A stretch of 64,000 nucleotides of DNA, taken from positions 6,572,001 to 6,636,000 of the forward strand of contig NC_017093.1 of NCBI RefSeq assembly GCF_000284295.1, written 5' to 3'. The notes under the pieces were generated by a model that was not told where the DNA came from, made no database searches, and saw nothing but the letters and a program-made list of their open reading frames with translations. The position numbers and the translations under genes are program-made. The first letter of the stretch is position 1; every line of letters starts with the position of its first letter. Below, piece by piece: positions 13,850 to 21,329 of the stretch. This DNA is from Actinoplanes missouriensis 431 (GTDB lineage Bacteria > Actinomycetota > Actinomycetes > Mycobacteriales > Micromonosporaceae).

Positions 13850-15757
13850 CCGGTAGGTGGAGCGGGTCAGGGCCACGTAGAGGTCGCTCGGGCCGCGCGG
13901 GGACTCGGTGCGGATGGCGTCCGGGTCCACGACGATCACGCTGTCGAACTCCAGGCCAGGGGAGAGCTCCTGCGCCTCGTCGACGATCACGTGCCCGAAC
14001 ATCCAGTTGCGGTCGGCGGCCGCCCGGTCGGAAGCGGACCGCCACTCCCGCTCGGCCAGCCGCTCGGCCAGCATGTCCGCCTCCATCACGTCGGAGACGT
14101 TCGGGATGGCGGCCTCGTCGTCGTCCTCCAGCTCGTACGCCTTCGAGCCGGCCGTGATGTCCAGGATGCCCTGGGCGTACGCGAGCCGGTCCCGCTGCTC
14201 CCGTGCCGCCGCGAGGCGCGCCGCCCGGTCGTCCTCGCCGAGCAGCTCGGCCGCCTCGTCGAGCAGCGGCACATCCGCCGGAGACCAGTCACCGCCGGGC
14301 TGCCGGTGCAGGAGCGCCCGCTCGGCCGGGGTGAGCCCGGGCGCGACCCGGGCCAGCGCCGCCTCGTCCGCGAAGAGGCCGGCGAGCAACTGCTGCGGGG
14401 TGAGCACCGGCCACAGCTCGTCGAGCACGGCACGCACCTCGGGCGCGGCGGCCAGATCGGCGCGCAGGTCGGCCCGGTCGGCGTCGTCCAGGACGTTGTC
14501 CGAGGGCAGCGCGTCGTCCTCGCCGAGCGGGTCGTTCCAGAACGGGTCGTAGCCGATCGTGTCGGCGACCTGGTCGGCCAGCGCGTCGAGCACCGCGTCG
14601 GCGAAGATCGGGCGGGCCAGGTTGTGCAGGCGGCCGGAGGCGCGAGCCCGGTCACGGGCGGCCTCGGCCCGGACCGGGTCGAGGGTGAGCCGATGCCGGT
14701 CGGCGACGATCGTGCGGGGGGCCTCGGGGACTCGTTCGCGGTCCCGTACCCCGGCAAGCAAGATCTCCACCATCTGCGCGCGACCCTTGATCTCGGCCGC
14801 CGCCGGCGGCTCCGGCCGCCGTGCGGTGACCCCCGGGAAGAGGTCGCCCGGCGTCGCCAGCAGCACGCCGGTCTCCGCGAGGGACGGCAGGACCTGGGAG
14901 ATGTAGCGCAGGAACGTCGCGTTCGGCCCGATGATCAGTACGCCACGGGAGCTGAGCTGCTCGCGGTGGGTGTAGAGAAGGTACGCGGCGCGGTGCAGCG
15001 CGACAGCCGTCTTGCCGGTGCCGGGGCCGCCCTGGACGACCAGCACGCCGCCGAGGCCGGACCGGATCACCCGGTCCTGTTCGGCCTGGATCGTCTCGAC
15101 GATGTCGCGCATCCGGCCGGTCCGGCTCGCGGTGAGTGCGGCGAGCAGGGCGGCCTCACCGGTCAGCGTCTTGTCGCCGGTGCTCGTCGCGTCGGCCACC
15201 GACATGCCGAGGATCTCGTCGTCGAGGCCGATCACGGTGCGGTCGCGCGTGCGGATGTGCCGGCGTCGTTCCACCCGCTCCGGGGTGATCGCGGTCGCGG
15301 TGTAGAAGGGGCGGGCGGCGGGCGCTCGCCAGTCGATGAGCAGCGGCTCCTCGGTGTCGTGCATGCCGATCCGGCCGATGTAGAGAGCGCCGGCGCCGCT
15401 GTGCGGGTCCACGCCGCTTCGCACGTCCGCGGCGCTTCGCACGTCCGCGCCGCTTCGCACGTCCGCGCCGCTTCGCACGTCCGCGCCGCTTCGCACGTCC
15501 GCGGCGCTTTGCAGGTCGAGCCGGCCGAAGCAGAGGCCCTGCTCGACGGCCGCGAGCTGGGCGAGGCGCTCGGCGTACCGCGCGCTGACGGCGTCGCGGT
15601 GGGACCGGGCGTGCGGGGTGCCACCGGCTTCCCGGTTGGCGGTGGCGAGGTGGCGACACGCCTGCTCGCGCAGCTCGTCGAGGTGCCGGTAGGTGAGGGT
15701 GAGGTGCCGCTGCTCTTCCGCAAGTGCTGCCGGCAGATCACTTGACAGACTTGACAA
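13808..15757 (-). CDS. HelD/HelR-type RNA polymerase-associated helicase, core-deleted
   Basis: A 649-residue UvrD-like protein of the HelD/HelR group, which recycles stalled RNA polymerase and in streptomycetes confers rifamycin tolerance. An N-terminal coiled region (residues 1-60) comes first, then L-L-I-D-W-R-A-P-A-A-R-P-F, Walker A G-G-P-G-T-G-K-T-A, and Walker B V-D-E-A-Q-E-L-S-P near residues 591-599. Directly after that the chain reads G-L-E-F-D-S-V-I-V-V-D-P, the motif V region. In full-length relatives some 130-150 residues, with the GDxxQ motif and the first half of the second RecA domain, lie between these. Motif VI (L-Y-V-A-L-T-R-S) is kept. An 18-base tandem repeat lengthens residues about 84-120. 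The TTG at 15757 is the likely start. Confidence 0.85.
   Translation of the reverse strand: MSSLSSDLPAALAEEQRHLTLTYRHLDELREQACRHLATANREAGGTPHARSHRDAVSARYAERLAQLAAVEQGLCFGRLDLQSAADVRSGADVRSGADVRSGADVRSAADVRSGVDPHSGAGALYIGRIGMHDTEEPLLIDWRAPAARPFYTATAITPERVERRRHIRTRDRTVIGLDDEILGMSVADATSTGDKTLTGEAALLAALTASRTGRMRDIVETIQAEQDRVIRSGLGGVLVVQGGPGTGKTAVALHRAAYLLYTHREQLSSRGVLIIGPNATFLRYISQVLPSLAETGVLLATPGDLFPGVTARRPEPPAAAEIKGRAQMVEILLAGVRDRERVPEAPRTIVADRHRLTLDPVRAEAARDRARASGRLHNLARPIFADAVLDALADQVADTIGYDPFWNDPLGEDDALPSDNVLDDADRADLRADLAAAPEVRAVLDELWPVLTPQQLLAGLFADEAALARVAPGLTPAERALLHRQPGGDWSPADVPLLDEAAELLGEDDRAARLAAAREQRDRLAYAQGILDITAGSKAYELEDDDEAAIPNVSDVMEADMLAERLAEREWRSASDRAAADRNWMFGHVIVDEAQELSPGLEFDSVIVVDPDAIRTESPRGPSDLYVALTRSTYRLGVLRPAPAGGAG
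15413..15520. repeat. Six tandem 18-bp units inside the helicase gene
   Basis: Units start at 15413, 15431, 15449, 15467, 15485 and 15503; the first five are nearly identical and the sixth is degenerate. They encode S-G/A-A-D-V-R repeated in frame, inserted between the R-L-D-L and A-L-Y-I-G-R-I-G segments that are normally close together in HelR proteins. Confidence 0.9.
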
Positions 15758-15793
15758 GACGCCCCCTAGGTCGTAATCTAATAATGGTTCTCT

Positions 15794-15808
15794 CTGACTT
15801 TTTCAGTC
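15794..15808. promoter_or_regulatory. Small inverted repeat between helicase and membrane-protein genes
   Basis: TGACT-TTTTC-AGTCA, five-base arms, sits in an AT-rich stretch 37 bases upstream of the helicase start. It may be part of a promoter or operator. I saw no clear match to the rifamycin-associated element known upstream of some helR genes. Confidence 0.35.
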
Positions 15809-15883
15809 ACAGACAGAGCGAACTCTCACCGTAGCACCGAAACGGCCACCTCGGGACCCTGCGGGCCATTAGCGTCTTCCGTG

Positions 15884-16396
15884 ATGATCTCGCGCCGGGG
15901 ACTGCTGCTGCTCAGCCTGATGTGCGGGGCCGGTGTGCTCTGGTCGGCCACCCTCATCGTGTCGCTGGCCGCCGGGGCGCGGCCCTTCGCCGCTGCCGTC
16001 GCGGTCGGCGTCGCCGCCTTCCTCACCGTTCCGGGTTTCGCGGCGGGCGTTCTCAGCAACCGGCGCGGATATCGCACCCGGCAGCCGATGCGCCCCTGGC
16101 GGCTCGCGTCGTGGGTGCCACCGCACGTGCCGCACTGGGCGGCGATCACGGCCGGACTGGTGTTCTTCGGCTTCTGGCTGGCGGTCGTGCTTGCCTTCGC
16201 CGCGCTCGACGGCAACCCGGCCATGAAGGACGGGCGGTACGTGCTGGAGGACCACGACCGGGTGATCGAGGTGAACCAGGAGGTCTACGAGCGGCAGTCG
16301 GACCATCAGCAGCAGATCTCGCTGGGCGTGCTGGGGGCGTTCGCGGTCGGGGGCTCGTTCCTCTGTGCGGCGCGCGCCACCGACCACGAGCATTAG
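15884..16396 (+). CDS. Hypothetical membrane protein
   Basis: A 170-residue protein with four probable membrane helices: residues about 7-28, 34-55, 84-106 and 145-162. A hydrophilic loop at 110-143 (rich in D, E, R, Q) lies between the third and fourth. It ends in D-H-E-H. There is no recognisable domain. The start is ATG 15884 or GTG 15881; neither has a ribosome binding site. It diverges from the helicase gene. Confidence 0.65.
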   Translation: MISRRGLLLLSLMCGAGVLWSATLIVSLAAGARPFAAAVAVGVAAFLTVPGFAAGVLSNRRGYRTRQPMRPWRLASWVPPHVPHWAAITAGLVFFGFWLAVVLAFAALDGNPAMKDGRYVLEDHDRVIEVNQEVYERQSDHQQQISLGVLGAFAVGGSFLCAARATDHEH

Positions 16397-16509
16397 GTAC
16401 GGCTCGCCCCCGCCGACGGGCCGGCCAGACGCTGCGCCAGCCGGCGGAGGGTTGCCGCTGGCGGTGCTGACCTGGGCGTGAGCCCGGCTCCGGACCGGGG
16501 CGGCGAGGA

Positions 16510-16740
16510 CTAGGGGCGGATCCAGCCGAGCATGCGGTGGTACAGAGCCTCGGGACAGGAGGTGCCCAGCCCGTCGTGGAGGGCGTCCGCCAGCACCGCG
16601 CCCAGATAGATCGCCAGGCTGATGCGCTCCGGGCGGTACTGGGCCATCAGATCGGCCCGGGCTCGGGCGCACGGCCACGGCTCGCCGCAACCCTGGCAGG
16701 ACCAGGACGGGCGCAGGTAGAAGTGCTCGCCCACCAGCAT
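16510..16740 (-). CDS. Small CxxCG-PWPCA protein, second paralogue
   Basis: A 76-residue paralogue of the 12031-12282 product: S-W-S-C-Q-G-C-G-E-P-W-P-C-A, Q-Y, I-Y-L-G, L-Y-H-R-M-L-G-W. The ATG at 16740 is chosen because GGGGGA lies five bases upstream and because both paralogues then begin M-L-V; an ATG at 16773 is in frame but has no such site. Unlike the first copy it has no XRE gene beside it. An imperfect inverted repeat (16762-16778 with 16796-16812) lies upstream. Function unknown. Confidence 0.78.
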   Translation of the reverse strand: MLVGEHFYLRPSWSCQGCGEPWPCARARADLMAQYRPERISLAIYLGAVLADALHDGLGTSCPEALYHRMLGWIRP

Positions 16741-16872
16741 CACATCCCCCGGAGATGAAAACTCCGTGCACATGCATGAGGACTCTCTGTAACAGCATGC
16801 ACCCGTGCGGAGCGAAAGGCGCTTGTCGCATACCGGACACGATGGTGATCATCTATCCAATACCGTGGGTGG

Positions 16873-17907
16873 ATGGAGATCCGCCTCTGGTCCGTCGTCG
16901 CCGAGCCGGTTGCGCTCGCCGCCGCCGGGCCCGGCGCGGAGGAGACCGGTGGGAGCGGCGCGTGGTTCGCGGCGGGACCGCACGGCGTCGTGGTGGTCGT
17001 GGCCGGCGGGGTGCGTACCCACGAGGATCTGACCGTGCCCGGACCGCTGCCGCGCGTCGTCGAACGGCATCTCGCGGGGGAACCGCAACCGGCGGTCCTG
17101 GCTTTCGCCCGGCTGCCGGAGGGATGCCTGGCGCTCGGCGCGGCAAGGGTGACCAGAATCGGTCGGCGCCGGGGCGCGGTGCAGGATCTCGAGCTGCGCC
17201 TGGACGCGCCGCTCCCCTATGAGTTCCTCGATCGGGTACGCCCGACCGGCCCGCCCGGGCCACAACCGGACATCGACTGGGTGAACCTGCTGCCGGACGA
17301 TCCGGCCACGGCGCTGGAGCGATTCGTCGCCGGCTGGTACAACGACGTACCGTCCGGCGCACCCGAGAAGACCGCCGGACTCCCCCAGCCGTTGCAAACG
17401 TTCCACCGGGCCGCCGCCGGGCGCGCCGAGGTCTACGGCCGGGCACTGGAGATCTTCCGGGAAGCCGCCGCGACGAGCGAGCCAGGGATGATCGCGTTCG
17501 GTCAGGAGGGTGACGGGGTCTTCACCCTCCTGACCGAGGCGGCCGGGGACGACCCGCGGGTCTGGTACCACGGGCTCAGCGATCAGCCGCTGCGGGAGCG
17601 GGAGCGGCTCGGGGCGTACCTGATGATGGTCGCTCTTGCCCATGCCGCGATGGACTCCTCGCCGGGCGGGATGGCGTTCGCCGACCGCGCGCAGACCCGG
17701 CGCATCGTCGGTCCGCTGCGCCGGGTGCCGCTGCGGCCGATGCGCTGGCCGTGCGCGAAGTCCCGGTTCTACGTGGGACCCGGCGTGGTCGCGCTGGTCG
17801 GCGAGGACGACGGCGACTGGTTCGAGGTGTACGTGGGCGCGCGGCACCGATCACTGCTGCGCCGGCTGCGCAAACTGGGCCTGGACTGGGAGTCGTTCGA
17901 CGGCTAG
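16873..17907 (+). CDS. Hypothetical protein
   Basis: A 344-residue soluble protein that I do not recognise. The first 120 residues look strand-rich (L-W-S-V-V-A-E-P-V-A-L, G-V-V-V-V-V-A-G-G-V). The middle (about 135-220) is mixed, with D-I-D-W-V-N-L-L-P-D. A C-terminal part has helices around L-M-M-V-A-L-A-H-A-A-M and a final W-F-E-V-Y-V-G-A-R. No signal peptide or membrane helix. It stands alone, facing a CBS gene across a terminator. Start at ATG 16873. Confidence 0.7.
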   Translation: MEIRLWSVVAEPVALAAAGPGAEETGGSGAWFAAGPHGVVVVVAGGVRTHEDLTVPGPLPRVVERHLAGEPQPAVLAFARLPEGCLALGAARVTRIGRRRGAVQDLELRLDAPLPYEFLDRVRPTGPPGPQPDIDWVNLLPDDPATALERFVAGWYNDVPSGAPEKTAGLPQPLQTFHRAAAGRAEVYGRALEIFREAAATSEPGMIAFGQEGDGVFTLLTEAAGDDPRVWYHGLSDQPLRERERLGAYLMMVALAHAAMDSSPGGMAFADRAQTRRIVGPLRRVPLRPMRWPCAKSRFYVGPGVVALVGEDDGDWFEVYVGARHRSLLRRLRKLGLDWESFDG

Positions 17908-17919
17908 AGGGAAGATGAG

Positions 17920-17939
17920 GAGGGGCCCTCAGGCCCCTC
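17920..17939. terminator. Bidirectional hairpin between convergent genes
   Basis: GAGGGGCC, loop CTCA, GGCCCCTC: a perfect 8-bp stem 12 bases after the plus-strand stop and 12 bases before the CBS gene's stop. No long T-run, as is usual in GC-rich actinobacteria. Confidence 0.75.
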
Positions 17940-17951
17940 GACATCGGACGA

Positions 17952-18365
17952 TCACTCGCTGATCGCGTCGATCAGGTCACCGACCGGGCGGTCCGGCAGC
18001 GCGCGGGCCACGTCGGCGACCGCGACGATGCCGACCAGCTGGTGGCCGTCGATCACCGGGAGCCGGCGCACCTTGTGCTGGCTCATCGTACGCAGGATCT
18101 CGGCAGCGTCGTCGTCCGCGCCGACCGTGATCGGCTTTCCCTGGGCCAGCTCGGAGGCGCGCACATCGGCCGCGTTACGACCCTGCGCGAGGGCCTTGAT
18201 GACGATGTCGCGGTCGGTCAGCATGCCGTGCAGCCGGTTGTCCTCGCCGCAGATCGGCAGCGAGCCGACGTTGAGCTCGGACATCTTCCGTGCCGCGTCC
18301 GCAAGTGTCTCCTTCTCGCCGACGCAGGTGACGTCCCTGGACATGATGTCGCGGGCGGTGGTCAT
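17952..18365 (-). CDS. Two-CBS-domain protein
   Basis: A 137-residue protein consisting of two CBS domains: A-R-D-I-M-S-R-D-V-T through L-H-G-M-L-T-D-R-D-I-V, and S-E-L-A-Q-G-K-P-I-T-V through L-V-G-I-V-A-V-A-D-V-A. CBS pairs bind adenine nucleotides and serve as energy or redox sensors; stand-alone ones are often stress-induced in actinobacteria. The ATG at 18365 has AAGGAG nine bases upstream, which excludes the longer frame. Partner unknown. Confidence 0.9.
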   Translation of the reverse strand: MTTARDIMSRDVTCVGEKETLADAARKMSELNVGSLPICGEDNRLHGMLTDRDIVIKALAQGRNAADVRASELAQGKPITVGADDDAAEILRTMSQHKVRRLPVIDGHQLVGIVAVADVARALPDRPVGDLIDAISE

Positions 18366-18417
18366 GGGGGTTGACTCCTTCCACGGTGTGACAGTGACGT
18401 AACTAGGCGTACCCCCG

Positions 18418-19245
18418 TCAGACCATTGCAATCGTGGATGCCACCTCGTCCACGAGTTCCCGCGCGAGGAAGCCCACCCGGCCGTACCGCGGGGCCAGCC
18501 GGCGGCCGCTCATCGCGTGGGCGTACGCCGCCCAGCACGCCGCCTGCGCCGGATCCGCACCGCGCCCGAGCAGCCCGGCCACGATGCCGGCGCGCACGTC
18601 GCCGCTGCCGGAGGTGCCGAGGCCGGTGTCGCCGCTCTCCTCGCGCCAGGCCCCGCCGTCCGGGTCGGCGACGTAACCGTAGAGCGAGACCACCGCCCGG
18701 TACCGTTCGGCCAGCTCGCGGGCCGCGGCGGCCAGATCGTCGCCGGGTTCGCGACCCAGCAGGTGACCGGCCTCGGTGATGTTCGGGGTGAGCACCACGC
18801 GACGCTGGCGTACCAGATCGGGATCCTTGCTGAGGGCGCCGAGGGCGTAGGCGTCGAGAACCACCCCGGTCTCCTCGCCGGCCGCGCCGAGGACCGAGCG
18901 CATCAGCCGGATGGTGTCGTCGATGTCGTCGAGGCCGGGCCCGAGCAGGATCACGTCGGCCGAGCCGGCGAGCTCAAGGATGTCGCCGGAGAGGCCGACC
19001 ACGAGCGCCTCCGGCACCGCGATGCTGAGCGCCACGGCCGACGCGTCGGCGACCGCGAGCTGCAGCTTTCCGGCGCCGGCGCGCAACGCCGCCACACCGG
19101 CGAGAAGGACAGCGCCGGGGGTACGCCGTGCCCCGCCGACCACGAGCACGGTGCCCCGCGACTCCTTGTCACCCTGCGGATCCGGCAGCGCCCACTCGTG
19201 CAGCAGCCCCGGCGTGATCACCCGTTCCTCAGACCGGTTCGGCAT
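18418..19245 (-). CDS. nnrD: ADP-dependent NAD(P)H-hydrate dehydratase
   Basis: A 275-residue protein matching the C-terminal half of YjeF. It repairs hydrated NAD(P)H using ADP or ATP. Visible motifs are V-L-V-V-G-G-A-R-R-T-P-G-A at the N-terminus, L-T-P-N-I-T-E-A and G-T-S-G-S-G-D-V-R-A-G. The usual form of the last motif is G-T-G-G-T-G-D-V-L-A-G; the Asp base is kept but Thr and Leu are replaced. The epimerase half is not attached. ATG 19245 has GGAGG six bases upstream and overlaps the end of the phosphatase gene by 17 bases. Confidence 0.88.
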   Translation of the reverse strand: MPNRSEERVITPGLLHEWALPDPQGDKESRGTVLVVGGARRTPGAVLLAGVAALRAGAGKLQLAVADASAVALSIAVPEALVVGLSGDILELAGSADVILLGPGLDDIDDTIRLMRSVLGAAGEETGVVLDAYALGALSKDPDLVRQRRVVLTPNITEAGHLLGREPGDDLAAAARELAERYRAVVSLYGYVADPDGGAWREESGDTGLGTSGSGDVRAGIVAGLLGRGADPAQAACWAAYAHAMSGRRLAPRYGRVGFLARELVDEVASTIAMV

Positions 19246-19945
19246 TGACGTCCTCCTGCCGGGTCGGCTCGGCGTCCTCCCGCTCGAGGTGCTCCACCGC
19301 GTTGAACAGCTCCGGGACGAGCCGGTCGCCGTCGAGGCGCCAGCTGCTCACCGAGCAGTTCGCGATCGCGGTCCGGTGCGCGAGCTCCATCAGCTCCTGC
19401 TCCAGCAGGCCCTCGGTGAGGTAGCGCACCATCAGCACGGTCGCCTCGTGCGCGAAGAGCACGACCCGGCCGCCCGGGTGGTCCTCGCGGACCTCCCGCA
19501 GCAGGGCCCGCAGCCGCAGCAGCACGTCGGCCCAGGACTCGCCGCCCGGCGGCCGGTAGTAGAACTTGCCGAGCCGGGCCCGCCGGCGGGCCTCGTCGGG
19601 CAGCCGCGCCTCGACGCCACGCGCGGTGAGCAGGTCGAGCACGCCCAGTTCCCGGTCGCGCAGCCGCTCGTCGACCACGACCGGCACACCCGAGCCGGCC
19701 AGCGCGATCTCCGCGGTCTGCCGGGTCCGCAGGTACGGCGAGACGACCGCGAGATCGGGCCGCTGCTCGCGCAGGAAGCGGCCGACCGCCTCGGCCTGCT
19801 CCCGGCCGGTGTCCGAGAGCGGCACGTCGGCGTCCCGCTCCGGGATCTCGATCATCTCGGCGCCGCCGGCCTCGGCCTCCTGCGCGGTGACGTTGCCGGT
19901 GCTCAGCCCGTGCCGGACCACGGCCAGCCAGTCGAGTCTCTCCAT
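19229..19945 (-). CDS. Histidine phosphatase superfamily protein
   Basis: A 238-residue protein of the phosphoglycerate-mutase-like phosphatase family. The phosphohistidine motif is V-V-R-H-G-L-S-T, with R-T-R-Q-T-A-E-I for phosphate binding, the acid E in R-D-R-E-L-G-V and the second histidine in L-F-A-H-E-A. Substrate unknown. It overlaps nnrD by 17 bases, so the two are coupled. ATG 19945 has no clear ribosome binding site. Confidence 0.88.
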   Translation of the reverse strand: MERLDWLAVVRHGLSTGNVTAQEAEAGGAEMIEIPERDADVPLSDTGREQAEAVGRFLREQRPDLAVVSPYLRTRQTAEIALAGSGVPVVVDERLRDRELGVLDLLTARGVEARLPDEARRRARLGKFYYRPPGGESWADVLLRLRALLREVREDHPGGRVVLFAHEATVLMVRYLTEGLLEQELMELAHRTAIANCSVSSWRLDGDRLVPELFNAVEHLEREDAEPTRQEDVNAEPV

Positions 19946-19975
19946 GCCGGTGGCCTTACCCGCTATCGCGGGGGC

Positions 19976-20200
19976 CTACCCCACGGGCGCGCAGCCGGTG
20001 ATCGAGCGGGCCTGGCCGAGCAGCCGGTCGCGGGTGAGCGTCAGCTCCTCGATGGCGGCGCGCATCGACTCGGTGCCGCGGACGTCACCGGCCAGGTCGC
20101 GCAGCGTGGTGAGCATGTCGACGGTCGCGGTCATCTGCCCGGCGGCCGTGGTGAGGCGGCGAACCATCTCCTCGCGTGCGAGCGACAGCAGCGGATCCAC
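19976..20200 (-). CDS. Small helical hypothetical protein
   Basis: The frame is open from 20332, but the GTG at 20200 has GGAGGTG six bases upstream and gives a compact 74-residue protein: M-D-P-L-L-S-L-A-R-E-E-M-V-R-R-L then two helices with M-T-A-T-V-D-M-L-T-T-L-R-D-L and T-R-D-R-L-L-G-Q-A. It is probably an all-helical hairpin. It lies 30 bases upstream of the phosphatase gene and likely begins that operon. Function unknown. Confidence 0.7.
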   Translation of the reverse strand: MDPLLSLAREEMVRRLTTAAGQMTATVDMLTTLRDLAGDVRGTESMRAAIEELTLTRDRLLGQARSITGCAPVG

Positions 20201-20342
20201 GTGGCACCTCCACAGGAACGAGCGGCCGGGCGGCCGCGTCCGAGCCGTTCTGATCGGCTGGCCGGCGCCGGCCTTGAGAGGAGAGGCGCCGACGGCGGAT
20301 AAGACAGACCCTTTACGCCTGTCGCTCACCATGCGGGAATCT

Positions 20343-20384
20343 CGACAATCTCAACTGATTTAGTAGACAAGGCGGGGATTGTCG
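20343..20384. promoter_or_regulatory. Inverted repeat upstream of the TauE/SafE gene
   Basis: CGACAATC at 20343-20350 is matched by GATTGTCG at 20377-20384, a perfect 8-bp pair separated by 26 bases. The spacer is AT-rich (ACTGATTTAGTAGACAAG) and probably contains the promoter. A perfect GC palindrome, GGCCGGCGCCGGCC, also lies at 20260-20273 in the same divergent gap. Confidence 0.45.
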
Positions 20385-20400
20385 CGCAGACTTTTTCGCC

Positions 20401-21321
20401 ATGGATCCGATCATGGCGCTGGCCGGACTCGGGGTCGGCATCATCGTCGGCCTGACCGGCATGGGCGGGGGTGCGCTGATGACCCCCGTGCTGGTGCTGC
20501 TCTTCGGCGTGCACCCGGTCGCCGCGATCTCCAGCGACCTGGCCGCCAGCGCGATCATGAAGCCGTTCGGCGGCTGGGTGCACGCCCGGCGCGGCACGGT
20601 GAACTGGCGCCTGGTCGGCTGGCTCTGCGCCGGCAGCGTGCCCAGCGCCTTCGCCGGGGCGCTGCTGCTCAAGCAGTTCGGCACCGACGAGAGCGTGCAG
20701 CACGGCGTCAAGATCGCGCTCGGCGTGGCGTTGCTGCTGGCGGTGGCCGGCATGCTGCTCAAGGCCTGGACCGGTCGCCGCGACGCGGGCCGCCCGCCCG
20801 CCGCGATCACGGTCCGGCCGCTGCCGACCCTGCTGGTCGGCGTGATGGGCGGGCTCGTCGTCGGCCTCACCTCGGTCGGCTCCGGGTCGCTGATCATCGT
20901 GGCGCTGCTCGCGCTCTACCCGAAACTGCGCGCCAACGACCTGGTCGGCACCGACCTGGTGCAGGCCGTCCCGCTGGTCACGGCCGCGGCACTCGGCCAC
21001 GCGATCTTCGGCGACCTGCAGCTCGACATCGCCGGTGCGGTGATCCTCGGTTCCATCCCCGGCGTGCTGATCGGGTCCCGGATCTCCTCCCGCGCGCCCG
21101 GCGGCCTGGTTCGCAGCGCGCTGATCATCGTGCTGCTGGCCAGCGCCCTCAAACTGTTCGACGTGCCGACCGCGGTGGTCGGCGGGGTCGCGGGGGCGGC
21201 GGTCCTGGTGGCGGTCGGCATCGGCATCGCCGGCCGGACCGGCGGCCGGATCGCCTGTCGAATTCGCCCGAAGAGAACTCCCGCCCCAGACGACTCAATT
21301 CTGGAGGATGCCCGCCGATAG
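20401..21321 (+). CDS. TauE/SafE-family membrane transporter
   Basis: A 306-residue protein with about eight hydrophobic helices in two repeats. Each repeat has the family's glycine-rich start: V-G-L-T-G-M-G-G-G-A-L-M-T-P-V and V-G-L-T-S-V-G-S-G-S-L. The family exports or imports sulfite, sulfoacetate, sulfolactate or similar small anions. It ends in a charged cytoplasmic tail. The GGDEF-EAL gene begins only eight bases downstream, so the two are co-transcribed. Substrate unknown. Confidence 0.9.
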   Translation: MDPIMALAGLGVGIIVGLTGMGGGALMTPVLVLLFGVHPVAAISSDLAASAIMKPFGGWVHARRGTVNWRLVGWLCAGSVPSAFAGALLLKQFGTDESVQHGVKIALGVALLLAVAGMLLKAWTGRRDAGRPPAAITVRPLPTLLVGVMGGLVVGLTSVGSGSLIIVALLALYPKLRANDLVGTDLVQAVPLVTAAALGHAIFGDLQLDIAGAVILGSIPGVLIGSRISSRAPGGLVRSALIIVLLASALKLFDVPTAVVGGVAGAAVLVAVGIGIAGRTGGRIACRIRPKRTPAPDDSILEDARR

Positions 21322-21329
21322 GCAGGTTG

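Noticed and set aside
20379..21329. Fusion of an N-terminal region to the GGDEF-EAL protein
   Set aside because: That stretch is an arginine-rich alternate frame of the TauE/SafE gene; the membrane helix begins right after ATG 21330.
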